Source: JAPYTK01 sp964401935
Lineage (GTDB): Bacteria > Myxococcota_A > Polyangia > Polyangiales > Polyangiaceae
Assembly: GCA_964401935.1 (NCBI GenBank)
Contig: CAYOAL010000011.1
Coordinates: forward strand, 62,001-126,000
Length of the DNA stretch: 64,000 bases
Direction: 5' to 3'
In this document: positions 17,348 through 25,340 of the stretch, piece by piece
Layout: every line of letters begins with the position of its first letter
Numbering within the stretch: the first letter of the stretch is position 1
The notes under the pieces: generated by a model
What the model saw: only the letters and a program-made list of their open reading frames with translations
Databases searched by the model: none
What the model was told of the DNA's origin: nothing
Position numbers and translations under genes: made by a program

Positions 17348-17605
17348 GTGCGATCGAAGACGGAGATGCTCGAAGAGCTCAAGGCGATGCTTCACGACGT
17401 GTTCGCGGCCCGTGCCCAAGGCGCGAGCCACCCGCGCATGACCCACGCCCAAGGCTTCGTGGACGGCTACATGCGGGGCATGCTCGAGACCGGTCTGGTG
17501 ACCCAGAAGGAGCTGCTCGCCCTCGTCGCGCGTGAGCGGGCCCGTGTCGCCGGTCCGGCCACCGCCGAGGTGCGCGCCCCGGCGCCGTCGCTGTCCCCCG
17601 CCTGA
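17348..17605 (+). CDS. Small conserved-looking helical protein
   Basis: 85 residues from a GTG start with a GAGG-type ribosome binding site. It is mostly helical (KTEMLEELKAMLHDVFAARA, then MLETGLVTQKELLALV) with an Ala/Pro tail. There is no signal peptide. GC-rich third positions throughout support coding. The function is unknown. Confidence 0.65.
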   Translation: MRSKTEMLEELKAMLHDVFAARAQGASHPRMTHAQGFVDGYMRGMLETGLVTQKELLALVARERARVAGPATAEVRAPAPSLSPA

Positions 17606-17645
17606 CGCTCGGCACGCGAGGCGAGGAGGGGGGAGCCCTTCGGGG

Positions 17646-17677
17646 ACGCGACGCCGCCCAGACGGTCGACGTCGCGT
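17646..17677. terminator. Possible terminator between convergent genes
   Basis: ACGCGACG (17646-17653) and CGTCGCGT (17670-17677) form an 8-bp inverted repeat between the convergent small gene and the giant lipoprotein gene. No U tract follows. Confidence 0.3.
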
Positions 17678-17708
17678 GGCCCGGGGTCCTTCGGCGCCGT
17701 GACAGCCG

Positions 17709-20700
17709 TCAGGGCGTGAGCAGCCGCACGTTGCCCTCCGACCAGGGGGAGGCCACGCGCCAGAAGTTGAGCACCTTGAGCGAGCCGCCGAGGTTCACGA
17801 GCGCCGAGAACGCGCCGGCGAAGCCCTCTTGCTGCACCACGCGCACGTCCCAGCTGTGCTGGCCGGCTTGGCCGGTGCCCACCGCGTAGTGGAGCGTGCC
17901 CGCGGTGGCGTCCTGGAAGCTCACGTGGATCTCGCCCCCCTGGGTGACGACGATGTCGGCGTCGTCGCCGACGACGTGCTGACCGTCACCGAAGCCCAGG
18001 CCGTTGTCGATCACCTCGACGGCGGTAGGCGTGGTGCCGCCCTGGAGGCTCACATAGTTGAGCGACTCGTTCAGGCCGTCGACGTAGGCGATGTGAAAAT
18101 CGCCGTTCTGATCGATCGCGAGCGCGGTGCCGATCCCTTTGTCCCCGGTGTCTTCGCCGGCCGGGGTCTCGCCGTCCACGAGGAGCGTGGTCCACGAGCC
18201 GCCGTTGTTCGACGCCGCCCAGAGGTTGCCCTTGATGCGGTCGTAGAAGGCGAGCCCGAGGGCGCCGTTCGGCGCCTGCGCGAGCGAGACGTAGAGCCCC
18301 GCCGCCTCGGGGTAGGTGCTCGCTCCCTCGGAGCGCGTCGCCACGCACTGGGCGCTGCCGCCCATGTCGACGCACTCCTGTCCGTCGCCGCACTGGGACG
18401 GGCAGTCGGTGCTCGAGGGGAGACAGGTGCCGGTGTCCGCGACGCACTCGGTGGCGCTCGGGCACAGCGACGGGGTGCACGGGGTGGCGGCGTTCACGTG
18501 GACGTCTTCGAACGTCCAGGTGGCGGCTCCGGCGGCGGCCCCAGAGCCACGGGCGACGCGGACGCCGCTCGAGACGGAGCCGTTCTCCGACGCCTCGATG
18601 AACATGTAGGCGATGACGGGGGTGCCGCCCACGTACGCGAGCTCGGCGTAGCGACCGTAGTCGCCACCATTGGCCGCTTGCACCACTCCGACCTGCCAGG
18701 CGCTGCCGTCGTAGCTCGCGTACTTGAGCGCGCGATTGGACGCGTCGTAGTAGGCCACGCCGGGCTGGCCCGCGTCGTTGATGGCGAGCGCCGTCCACAG
18801 GCCCACGTCGGGTCCGGGATCGACGATCCCGTTGCGGAAGCCCTGGGGGTCGTACGTCTCCTTGTCGGCCTCCACGCCCTCGGGGACGCCGTCCACGACC
18901 ACCCAGTCCACCTCTTGGGCGGCGTCGTCCCAGCGCCCGACCACGAGGTCACCGTAGGAGTAGTCGCCGCTCCAGGGTTTGCTCTCCACCCCTCCGGCCC
19001 AGGCCGCCTCGAGGTAGCCGGCCACCCAGAGGGTGCCGTCGGCGGTGGTGGCGGCGGAGGTGTAAGAGCCGACGAGGCCGGGGAGCAGCACCGAGCAGTC
19101 GCCGCGGGCGCGGCAGCCGGGGTTCTCGGCCTGCACCACGTCGTCGCCGCACGAGCAGCCCGACATGCCCGCGAGCGCCACGAGCGTGGTCGCGAGCGCG
19201 ACGTGTCGCGCCACGCGCGCGAGGCGGGGGCTGGAGCGGCGCGGGTTGGAGCGCCGGCGGCGCAGCCACATCCCGAGGCCGAGCAACAGGCCCATCAGCC
19301 AGGGGGCGTGGGTGGGCGCGGCGCGTCCCGGCGTGGCCGCACACTCACAGTCGCCGCCGTCGGCGCGACCGCGGATGATCGCCTGGCGCGCGGTGCCGAC
19401 GTGTCCGTCCTCGTCGCGCGCTTCCACCTCGACGAAGCCGGCGCCGCGCGGGTCGAGCGCGGCCATGCGGCTCGCCGGCATCCACTCCGACCAGGTGCCC
19501 CAGCGCACCTCGTCGTCCGAGCCGAGCGCGGCGGTCTCTCCGAAGCGGACGCGCACCGCCACGTCTTGGGTGACATGATCGGTCGCGGCCACGTACACGA
19601 GCCCCGTGATGTCCTGGGTGACCTCGATGGTGGGGGTGTCGTCGTCCACCAGCACCTCGAGCACCGTGGGCTCGGGGTCGAGGCTCATCGGATCGCCCAC
19701 CACCCGCGACCGCACGTACACGTGGTGTCGGCCACGGACTCGGAACCAGGGGTCGCTGATGGTGATGTCGCGGCGGCTCGTGAAGGGGTGCCACGGCCCG
19801 TTGTTCACCTTGTACTGCCACTCGATGGCGTGGGTTCCGTTGTCGCTCGGAGAGCCCATGCGCAGGCGCACGCGGGGGCGGTTGTCGGCGCTGTAGCGGG
19901 CTGGGTCGAGCGCGTCGGCGTCGATCTCGACCGCCATCACCTCGGCCGTCGTCTCGGTGGCGAAGCCCTCGGCCACCGCCATCGGGGCCACCGAGAGCGT
20001 CGCGAAGATCCCGAGGAAATCGTCGGTGTCCTTGGTGAGCTTGGTGAGGCCGGCTTGGGGGATCGTCATGCCCAGCCCGAGATCGGCGAGCTGCTCGTTG
20101 AGATCCACGGCGGGGAGCGCGTCGCCGAGGAAGCCTCCCACGAAGCTGCCGAGGAGCTCCTGCAGCGCCGAGGCGATGGCTGCCGGATCCTCGCGCAAGA
20201 GGATGGAGTTGGTGACCTCGGCGTTCGAGATGCCGAGCTGTTCGATCACCGGCACGAGGCCCTCGGGGGTCGACTCGAGGTTCATCGGCACGCGCAGATC
20301 CATCGTGGCGGTCATGGCTCGCACGTAGCGGTCGAGCGACCAGAGGTAGAAGTCGAACGCGACGCGGTTGAACGTGAGATCGATGAGCGGGTCGGTCGCG
20401 ATGTCGGCGCCGGTGCCGAACTGGACGGAGGGAGGCTCGTTCGGTCGGAGGAGGATGGCGAGCGGGGCCGGCTGCTTCTGGCGGCCGAGCTCGGACATGG
20501 AGGTGGCGCCCACGGCGGTGCCGATGAGGGCGCTCGTGAGCGGCACGCTGTCGCCGAGGGCGTCGGAGGTGATCCCGAGGCAGAGGGCCCCCGAGTTGTA
20601 CGCCTGTGCGAGCAGGTAGTTGGTGAAGCGCTCGCTGAGAGCGAGGCCGAGGTGGGGCCCCGGCTCCCCCGCCGGCCAGCCACCGACGGTGTTCGCCAAG

Positions 20701-21905
20701 AGCTCGTCGGGGATGGGGATCCCGGCCGGCAGGTCCATGTTCACGGGGGTGACGCAGCCGGACACGGGGGTGGGCTCCCAGCCGCCGTAGAGGCCCATGG
20801 TGGCGCCGTTGGCGATGGGGTTGAGGTCGCCGTAGTGAAACCCGGAGCCGTCGGGGCGCAGGCTGTGCCCGCCCACCGCGAAGAGGAAGTCGAAGGCGCC
20901 CTTGGTGCCGGGGCTGAAGCCCGCGAGCAGCCCGCCGAGATCGATGTTGCCGTCGAGGCCGAGCACGATCGACGCGCAGCTGCCGTCTTGGAAGCGACAC
21001 ACGCCGTCGTCGTTGGTCGTGCCGGTGGGGCAGGGCGGGTCGAGGTCGGTGTTGGCCTGCTGACAGAGCGCCTCCTCCACCTGCTCGTTGAGCGTCTCCT
21101 CGAGGGGCCCGATGATGCTGCCTGCCACCAGGCCCACCAGCGCGTTGATGAGGTCGTCGCCGAGGCTCGAGCCGGTGCAGATCCGGAGGCCGTCGATGAT
21201 GTTGTCCTCGTCGGTGTTGATGTTCACGCGCACGCGGCTGTAGCCGTAGCGCGAGTGGGACATGTCCGCGTCGATCTCGATGGAGACGGCCACGTCGAGC
21301 TCCACGTCGTGAAACGCTTGTGGCTGCTGGTTGGGGCAGTTCTGGTTGCCGGTGAGGGTGACGTCGGCGCCGATCTCCGAGACCCCGGTGCACGTGCCGC
21401 AGCTGGTGAACGGCAGGCACAGATCGATGTTGAGATCGACGGGGAGCTTCTGGAGGCGGATGGGGAGCGTGCCCCCGATCTGCAGGTGATGAGGCGCCCG
21501 CGAGGTGATCGACATCGCTGCGTTGGGCAGATCGATCTCGGCCACGCACTCCTTGGGGTTGCTCTGCGGGTTGGGGCCGTTGGGGCAGAGCGCGTAGTTG
21601 GCGCCGCCGATCTCGAAGCACCCGAGGTTGCCGCTCGAGGTCGGGATCTCGAAGTTGAGCACGCCGTTGTTCTCGTCTCCGAGGAGCACGGCGGCGAGCG
21701 TGCCGACGTTGTCGCTGAGAAACTGGAGGCCGGTGTCGGTGAGCCGCACCGCGGCCACGTTCTCGATGCGGCGCGCCGGGTCGAACCCTTCGGCGAGTGG
21801 GGTGATGCCGCCGCAGCTGCAGCCCGAGGCGCAGCCGCCTCCGGCGCAGCCCGCGAACACCACGAAGAGCATCACGATCAGCACGTGCTTGGCAAAGCGA
21901 AGCAT
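17709..21905 (-). CDS. Giant surface lipoprotein, two modules joined at a MYXO-CTERM-like segment
   Basis: 1398 residues. A lipoprotein signal (LIVMLFVVFAGC, Cys near 20) is followed by a Cys-rich start and a large beta-type region to ~850. Residues ~853-885 look like a MYXO-CTERM sorting tail: CEC, then APWLMGLLLGLGMWLRRRR. That tail normally ends a protein. Here translation continues through RSNPRRSSPRLARVARH and a second lipoprotein-like signal (ATTLVALAGMSGC, Cys near 915) into a ~480-residue beta-propeller-like module with an EGF-like Cys-rich patch. An in-frame ATG at 19271 could start the second module separately. The leader has AGAGGAAC before the ATG and a good promoter at 22032-22060. 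The function is unknown; surface exposure is inferred. Confidence 0.85.
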   Translation of the reverse strand: MLRFAKHVLIVMLFVVFAGCAGGGCASGCSCGGITPLAEGFDPARRIENVAAVRLTDTGLQFLSDNVGTLAAVLLGDENNGVLNFEIPTSSGNLGCFEIGGANYALCPNGPNPQSNPKECVAEIDLPNAAMSITSRAPHHLQIGGTLPIRLQKLPVDLNIDLCLPFTSCGTCTGVSEIGADVTLTGNQNCPNQQPQAFHDVELDVAVSIEIDADMSHSRYGYSRVRVNINTDEDNIIDGLRICTGSSLGDDLINALVGLVAGSIIGPLEETLNEQVEEALCQQANTDLDPPCPTGTTNDDGVCRFQDGSCASIVLGLDGNIDLGGLLAGFSPGTKGAFDFLFAVGGHSLRPDGSGFHYGDLNPIANGATMGLYGGWEPTPVSGCVTPVNMDLPAGIPIPDELLANTVGGWPAGEPGPHLGLALSERFTNYLLAQAYNSGALCLGITSDALGDSVPLTSALIGTAVGATSMSELGRQKQPAPLAILLRPNEPPSVQFGTGADIATDPLIDLTFNRVAFDFYLWSLDRYVRAMTATMDLRVPMNLESTPEGLVPVIEQLGISNAEVTNSILLREDPAAIASALQELLGSFVGGFLGDALPAVDLNEQLADLGLGMTIPQAGLTKLTKDTDDFLGIFATLSVAPMAVAEGFATETTAEVMAVEIDADALDPARYSADNRPRVRLRMGSPSDNGTHAIEWQYKVNNGPWHPFTSRRDITISDPWFRVRGRHHVYVRSRVVGDPMSLDPEPTVLEVLVDDDTPTIEVTQDITGLVYVAATDHVTQDVAVRVRFGETAALGSDDEVRWGTWSEWMPASRMAALDPRGAGFVEVEARDEDGHVGTARQAIIRGRADGGDCECAATPGRAAPTHAPWLMGLLLGLGMWLRRRRSNPRRSSPRLARVARHVALATTLVALAGMSGCSCGDDVVQAENPGCRARGDCSVLLPGLVGSYTSAATTADGTLWVAGYLEAAWAGGVESKPWSGDYSYGDLVVGRWDDAAQEVDWVVVDGVPEGVEADKETYDPQGFRNGIVDPGPDVGLWTALAINDAGQPGVAYYDASNRALKYASYDGSAWQVGVVQAANGGDYGRYAELAYVGGTPVIAYMFIEASENGSVSSGVRVARGSGAAAGAATWTFEDVHVNAATPCTPSLCPSATECVADTGTCLPSSTDCPSQCGDGQECVDMGGSAQCVATRSEGASTYPEAAGLYVSLAQAPNGALGLAFYDRIKGNLWAASNNGGSWTTLLVDGETPAGEDTGDKGIGTALAIDQNGDFHIAYVDGLNESLNYVSLQGGTTPTAVEVIDNGLGFGDGQHVVGDDADIVVTQGGEIHVSFQDATAGTLHYAVGTGQAGQHSWDVRVVQQEGFAGAFSALVNLGGSLKVLNFWRVASPWSEGNVRLLTP

Positions 21906-22031
21906 TCAGTTCCTCTCTGGCGCCGTGGCTCTCCCGAGCCGTACAAGTCCCAACACACCCACGCAGCAGCGGATGATCTCCATGTTACGGGGCGCACACG
22001 GGGCTCCGCAAGCCGAGCCGCCGCCGGGGCG

Positions 22032-22060
22032 CATATAATGCGGCGGGCGAGCCCCAGCAA
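22032..22060 (-). promoter_or_regulatory. Promoter of the giant lipoprotein gene
   Basis: On the minus strand TTGCTG (22060-22055), a 17-bp spacer and TATATG (22037-22032). The expected transcript has a leader of about 120 nt before the ATG at 21905. This is the most A+T-rich spot in the gap. Confidence 0.5.
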
Positions 22061-22168
22061 CGGTGGTCGCGTCTTGACACCCGGGCCCCTGGCGAGCCTC
22101 CTTCCGCTTACCGGATAAGACCGTGAGCGGACGCGAAACCCAAGGTCGCCGCTCACCCTGCTGCCGAG

Positions 22169-22186
22169 CCTCGCCGCACCGCGAGG
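22169..22186 (-). terminator. Possible terminator of the DUF507-gmk-mtnP-pfkB operon
   Basis: CCTCGC (22169-22174) and GCGAGG (22181-22186) form a short GC-rich stem 30 nt behind the pfkB stop. There is no U tract. Confidence 0.25.
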
Positions 22187-22215
22187 GGCCCCCCGCGGGC
22201 GTTCCGTTCGGGGCT

Positions 22216-23166
22216 TCAGTCGTCGAGGCGAAACAGCTCGCGGATCTCGGTCACGCGGGCGTTGACCGCGTCGGCGGTGAGCTCCCACAAGCCCGCCGGC
22301 CCGAGGTGCTGCACGCAGAACGAGGCGGTCGCGGTGCCGTGGATCATGGCGCGACGGAGCGTGCGATGGGTGATGCGGGGGGCGGTGGCGAGGAAGCCGA
22401 TGAGGCCCCCTGCGAACGAGTCGCCGGCGCCCGTGGGATCGGACACCTCTTCGAGGAGGAGGGCGGGAGCGGCGAACACGCCGTCGTCGTCGAAATAGAG
22501 CGAGCCGTATTCGCCGCGCTTGATCACGAGGCGCTTCGGGCCCCGGGAGAGGATGTCCTTCGCGGCGCGTGCGATGTTGTGGATGCCGCTGAGCTGGCGC
22601 GCTTCTTCGTCGTTGACGACGAGCATGTCGATGCGGCGGAGCAGGGCCTCGAGGGTGTCGGGCTCACCGCTGATCCAGAAGTTCATGGTGTCGGCGACGA
22701 CCATCTTCGGCGCGTCGATTTGCTCGAGCACCTCGAGCTGCAGCGCAGGGTGGATGTTGCCGAGGAGCACGAAGGGGGCGTCGCGATAGGCGCTGGGCAG
22801 CTTCGGGCGAAAGTCGGCGAAGACGTTGAGCTGCGTGTCGAGGGTGTCCCGTCCCACGAGGTCGTCGTGGTAGCGCCCCGACCACCGGAAGGTCTTGCCC
22901 GCGACCTGCTCGACGCCCTCGGTGTCGACGCGCCGCCGGGAGAGGCTCTCGAGCGTGTCGCGCGGGAAGTCGTCGCCCACCACGGCCACGACGCACGGGG
23001 AAGAGGAGCAGGCCGCGCTGAGCGACGCGTAGGTGGCCGAGCCGCCGACCACGTCCTTGAACTGGGTGGCGGTCTGTCCCGGGCGGTTGGGATCGGCGAT
23101 GGGGCGCGGGAACTCGAGGTCGTCGAACGCCATCGAGCCCACGATGAGGATGGTGTGCTTGGACAT
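22216..23166 (-). CDS. PfkB-family sugar/nucleoside kinase
   Basis: 316 residues with the family hallmarks: N-terminal ILIVGSMAFDD, the Gly-rich GGSATYASLSA substrate-binding segment, and the C-terminal signature DPTGAGDSFAGG with the catalytic Asp. It phosphorylates a sugar or nucleoside hydroxyl using ATP. The substrate cannot be fixed from sequence. It lies 16 nt after mtnP, whose products are adenine and methylthioribose-1-phosphate, so a role in purine or MTA salvage (for example a nucleoside kinase) is a reasonable guess. The ATG at 23166 was chosen because conserved sequence starts right after it. Confidence 0.88.
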   Translation of the reverse strand: MSKHTILIVGSMAFDDLEFPRPIADPNRPGQTATQFKDVVGGSATYASLSAACSSSPCVVAVVGDDFPRDTLESLSRRRVDTEGVEQVAGKTFRWSGRYHDDLVGRDTLDTQLNVFADFRPKLPSAYRDAPFVLLGNIHPALQLEVLEQIDAPKMVVADTMNFWISGEPDTLEALLRRIDMLVVNDEEARQLSGIHNIARAAKDILSRGPKRLVIKRGEYGSLYFDDDGVFAAPALLLEEVSDPTGAGDSFAGGLIGFLATAPRITHRTLRRAMIHGTATASFCVQHLGPAGLWELTADAVNARVTEIRELFRLDD

Positions 23167-23182
23167 GGTGTGGGTGGGTGGG

Positions 23183-24061
23183 TCAGGTGCCGAGGAGCCA
23201 GCCGAGCTCGGCGCGGACCTCGGGGGACAGCGCATCGTCGGCCGTCATCACCGCCCCCGCGAGGGCGGTCGCGGCCGGGCTCTCGGTGGCGTCGGGCAGC
23301 CGGCTGGCGAGGTCGAGCACGATCTGTTGAGCGTGGCCGACCATGGTACGGAGGCGCGCGATGACTGCGGCCACGTCGACCGCCTCTTCGGCGTCGTGCC
23401 AACAGTCGTAGTCGGTGGCGAGCGCGAGGGTCGCGTAGGGGAGCTCCGCCTCGCGGGCGAGCTTCGCCTCCGGCATGTTGGTCATCCCCACCAGATCGAC
23501 CCCCCAGCTGCGGTAGAGGTTGCTCTCCGCACGGGTGGAGAACTGGGGCCCCTCGATGCAGACGTAGGTGCCGCCGTGGTGCAGCCCCGGACGCGCGCCG
23601 GGAGGCAACACCGAGACCACGTCGCGGGCGACCTCGAAGAGGCGCGCTCGCAAGAGCGGACACACCGGATCGGCGAAGGCCACATGCGCGGCGGCGCCTG
23701 CGTCGAAGAAGGTGCTAGCGCGGCGCTTGGTGAGATCGATGAACTGGTCGACCACCACCAGGTCGCCCGGCGCGATCCCCTCCCGCATGGAGCCGGTCGC
23801 GCTGATCGAGAGCACGTGGGTGGCGCCGAGCTTCTTGAGGGCGCAGATGTTCGCCCGGTAGTTGATGGCGTGGGGCGGGACGCGGTGCCCGCGGCCATGT
23901 CGCGGCAAAAAGAGGATCGATGCGCCGGTGTCGGCCACCCGCGCCTTGAGCAGCGCGTCGCTCGGCGGGCCGTAGGGGGTGTCCACCGCCACGCGCTCGA
24001 GATCCTCGAGCCCCGCGATGTCGTACAGACCGCTGCCTCCAATCACTCCGAGCAACGTCAC
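23183..24061 (-). CDS. mtnP: S-methyl-5'-thioadenosine phosphorylase
   Basis: 292 residues, cytosolic. It cleaves 5'-methylthioadenosine with phosphate into adenine and 5-methylthioribose-1-phosphate. Evidence: GVIGGSGLYDI at the N-terminus, phosphate-binding FLPRHGRGH, ISATGSMRE, CIEGPQFSTRAE and MTNMPEAKLAREAEL followed by ATDYDCW, all typical of the MTAP branch of the PNP/UDP phosphorylase family. Length is normal. The start is a GTG 1 nt after the gmk stop, so coupling is likely. Related phosphorylases that use other nucleosides are possible, but the MTNMPEA and DYDCW motifs favour MTA. Confidence 0.93.
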   Translation of the reverse strand: MTLLGVIGGSGLYDIAGLEDLERVAVDTPYGPPSDALLKARVADTGASILFLPRHGRGHRVPPHAINYRANICALKKLGATHVLSISATGSMREGIAPGDLVVVDQFIDLTKRRASTFFDAGAAAHVAFADPVCPLLRARLFEVARDVVSVLPPGARPGLHHGGTYVCIEGPQFSTRAESNLYRSWGVDLVGMTNMPEAKLAREAELPYATLALATDYDCWHDAEEAVDVAAVIARLRTMVGHAQQIVLDLASRLPDATESPAATALAGAVMTADDALSPEVRAELGWLLGT

Positions 24062-24062
24062 G

Positions 24063-24728
24063 TCAGGTACCTCCTTCTCGCTTGGCGCCCGAGGCCGCGA
24101 GCAGCTCCTCGCACCGCAGGGCGTGGCGGGGGCGCCGGCAGAGCTCGGCGTGCACGATGGACCGCATCCGCAGCGCCGCCTGCTCGAGGGCGTCGTTGAT
24201 CACGATGTAGTCGAAGAGCCCGTAGTGGGCGATCTCGCGCTTCGCGTTGGCGAGGCGATGGCGGGTCGTCGGCTCGTCTTCGGTGCCGCGACCCCGCAGC
24301 CGCGCCTCGAGCTCGTCGAGCGACGGGGGCAGGATGAACACGCCGACCGCGTCGGGAAACACGGCCCGGATCTGGCGCGCTCCCTGGAAGTCGATGTCGA
24401 ACAAGATCCCGTCCACCTCCGGATCGCGCCGAGCCCGCTCGATCTCGGCGAGGGCGGTCCCGTAGTAGTGCCCGTGCACCTTCGCCCACTCGGCGAACGC
24501 GTCGGCCCGCATCATCTCCTCGAACTGGGCCTCCGTCGCGAAGTGGTACTCGACGCCGTCGGTCTCGCTCGGGCGTGGCTTTCGAGTCGTGTGCGACACG
24601 CTGAAGCGCAGCCTCGGCATCTCTTTGCGGAGACGGCTGCACAGCGTCGTCTTGCCAGCCCCCGAGGGGGACGACACGATCAGCATGAGGAACGCGTCCG
24701 ACCCCGCGTCTGTGTCTCTCCCGCTCAT
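24063..24728 (-). CDS. gmk: Guanylate kinase
   Basis: 221 residues. It phosphorylates GMP to GDP with ATP. The P-loop reads SSPSGAGKTT (~20-29). GMP-binding residues lie in FSVSHTTRKPRPSETDGVEY, followed by the family's AEWAKVHGHYYGT and DIDFQGARQI. A C-terminal extension of ~15 residues beyond the usual end is present. The gene starts 4 nt after the DUF507 stop and ends 1 nt before mtnP, so the operon is compact. The usual neighbour rpoZ (omega) is not seen. Confidence 0.95.
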   Translation of the reverse strand: MSGRDTDAGSDAFLMLIVSSPSGAGKTTLCSRLRKEMPRLRFSVSHTTRKPRPSETDGVEYHFATEAQFEEMMRADAFAEWAKVHGHYYGTALAEIERARRDPEVDGILFDIDFQGARQIRAVFPDAVGVFILPPSLDELEARLRGRGTEDEPTTRHRLANAKREIAHYGLFDYIVINDALEQAALRMRSIVHAELCRRPRHALRCEELLAASGAKREGGT

Positions 24729-24732
24729 CGGC

Positions 24733-25239
24733 TCACATGCCTCGGCGCCGCTTGATCTCCTCTTTCATGCGGGCGTACTCGATCTCCCACATGCGCGACC
24801 CCTCCTGCACGTGTTTCAGCTGCGAGCGCACCTCTTCTTCGATGGACTCGTCGCGCTCTTCGGTGCGCAAGAACTGCCGGATCTTCTTCTTCAGCACGTG
24901 GTCTTCGCTGAACACTTCCTCCACGGCGGCAGAATGCATCAACATTTCGAGCACCTGGGCGAGCAGGTAGTCGAGCGCGTCGTCGCCCACCTTGATGCCC
25001 GCCTGCTCGGCGGCGAGCTGTTTGATGCGCGCGTATTCCCCTTGAGGGAGCCCGCGCTGTTGGACGAGGTCGCGAGCGCGTGAGAGCACCTGCTCGCTCT
25101 GGTTCAGGTACGTGTTGAGCACGGCCTCGACGTCGCGCTCCACCTCCCGGAGGTTGTCCACCTCGATGTCTCCCCCGTCGACCAGGGTCTTGACGATCTG
25201 GCGGCTGATGGTGGGCAGCTGGCTGCGTGCAAGGCGCAT
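24733..25239 (-). CDS. DUF507 family protein
   Basis: 168 residues, helical, cytosolic. The N-terminal MRLARSQLPTISRQIVKTLV and the following RDVEAVLNTYL match the DUF507 family, which is short and of unknown function; here it is present as two similar halves (second half: VLEMLMHSAAVEEVF, KKKIRQFLRTEERD). The ATG at 25239 was chosen over an upstream start because it has AAAGGA 8 nt before it and begins the family's MRL motif. It leads the operon with gmk, mtnP and pfkB. Confidence 0.85.
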   Translation of the reverse strand: MRLARSQLPTISRQIVKTLVDGGDIEVDNLREVERDVEAVLNTYLNQSEQVLSRARDLVQQRGLPQGEYARIKQLAAEQAGIKVGDDALDYLLAQVLEMLMHSAAVEEVFSEDHVLKKKIRQFLRTEERDESIEEEVRSQLKHVQEGSRMWEIEYARMKEEIKRRRGM

Positions 25240-25279
25240 GGCGGAGTCCTTTATCACAGAGTCCTCACCGTGGGGCTGC

Positions 25280-25300
25280 GTTGCGACGGCCGGTCGCAAC
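25280..25300. promoter_or_regulatory. 21-bp inverted repeat, candidate operator
   Basis: GTTGCGAC (25280-25287), spacer GGCCG and GTCGCAAC (25293-25300) form a perfect inverted repeat between the divergent DUF507-gmk operon and the zinc-ribbon gene. It is well placed to act on both. Confidence 0.4.
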
Positions 25301-25327
25301 ATGTCACCGCGTCGCGCGCGCCTGCGC

Positions 25328-25333
25328 TAGACT
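25328..25333 (+). promoter_or_regulatory. -10 element of the zinc-ribbon gene
   Basis: TAGACT ends 8 nt before the TTG start at 25341, so transcription would begin at or next to the start codon. No clear -35 is seen. Confidence 0.4.
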
Positions 25334-25340
25334 TCAGGCG

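Larger units (their letters stand above)
21906..22215. other. 310-bp gap: promoter of the giant lipoprotein and 3' end of the pfkB operon
   Basis: No gene seen. It contains a minus-strand promoter at 22032-22060 and a weak hairpin at 22169-22186 behind the pfkB-like gene. The rest shows nothing I can interpret. Confidence 0.6.

Noticed and set aside
22033..22038. Perfect TATAAT on the plus strand
   Set aside because: No plus-strand gene follows; the same bases fit better as a minus-strand promoter with a -35 at 17 bp.
17829..22118. 1400-codon open frame antisense to the giant lipoprotein
   Set aside because: Same shadow effect; composition (His, Val, Arg, Gly) is typical of antisense frames here.
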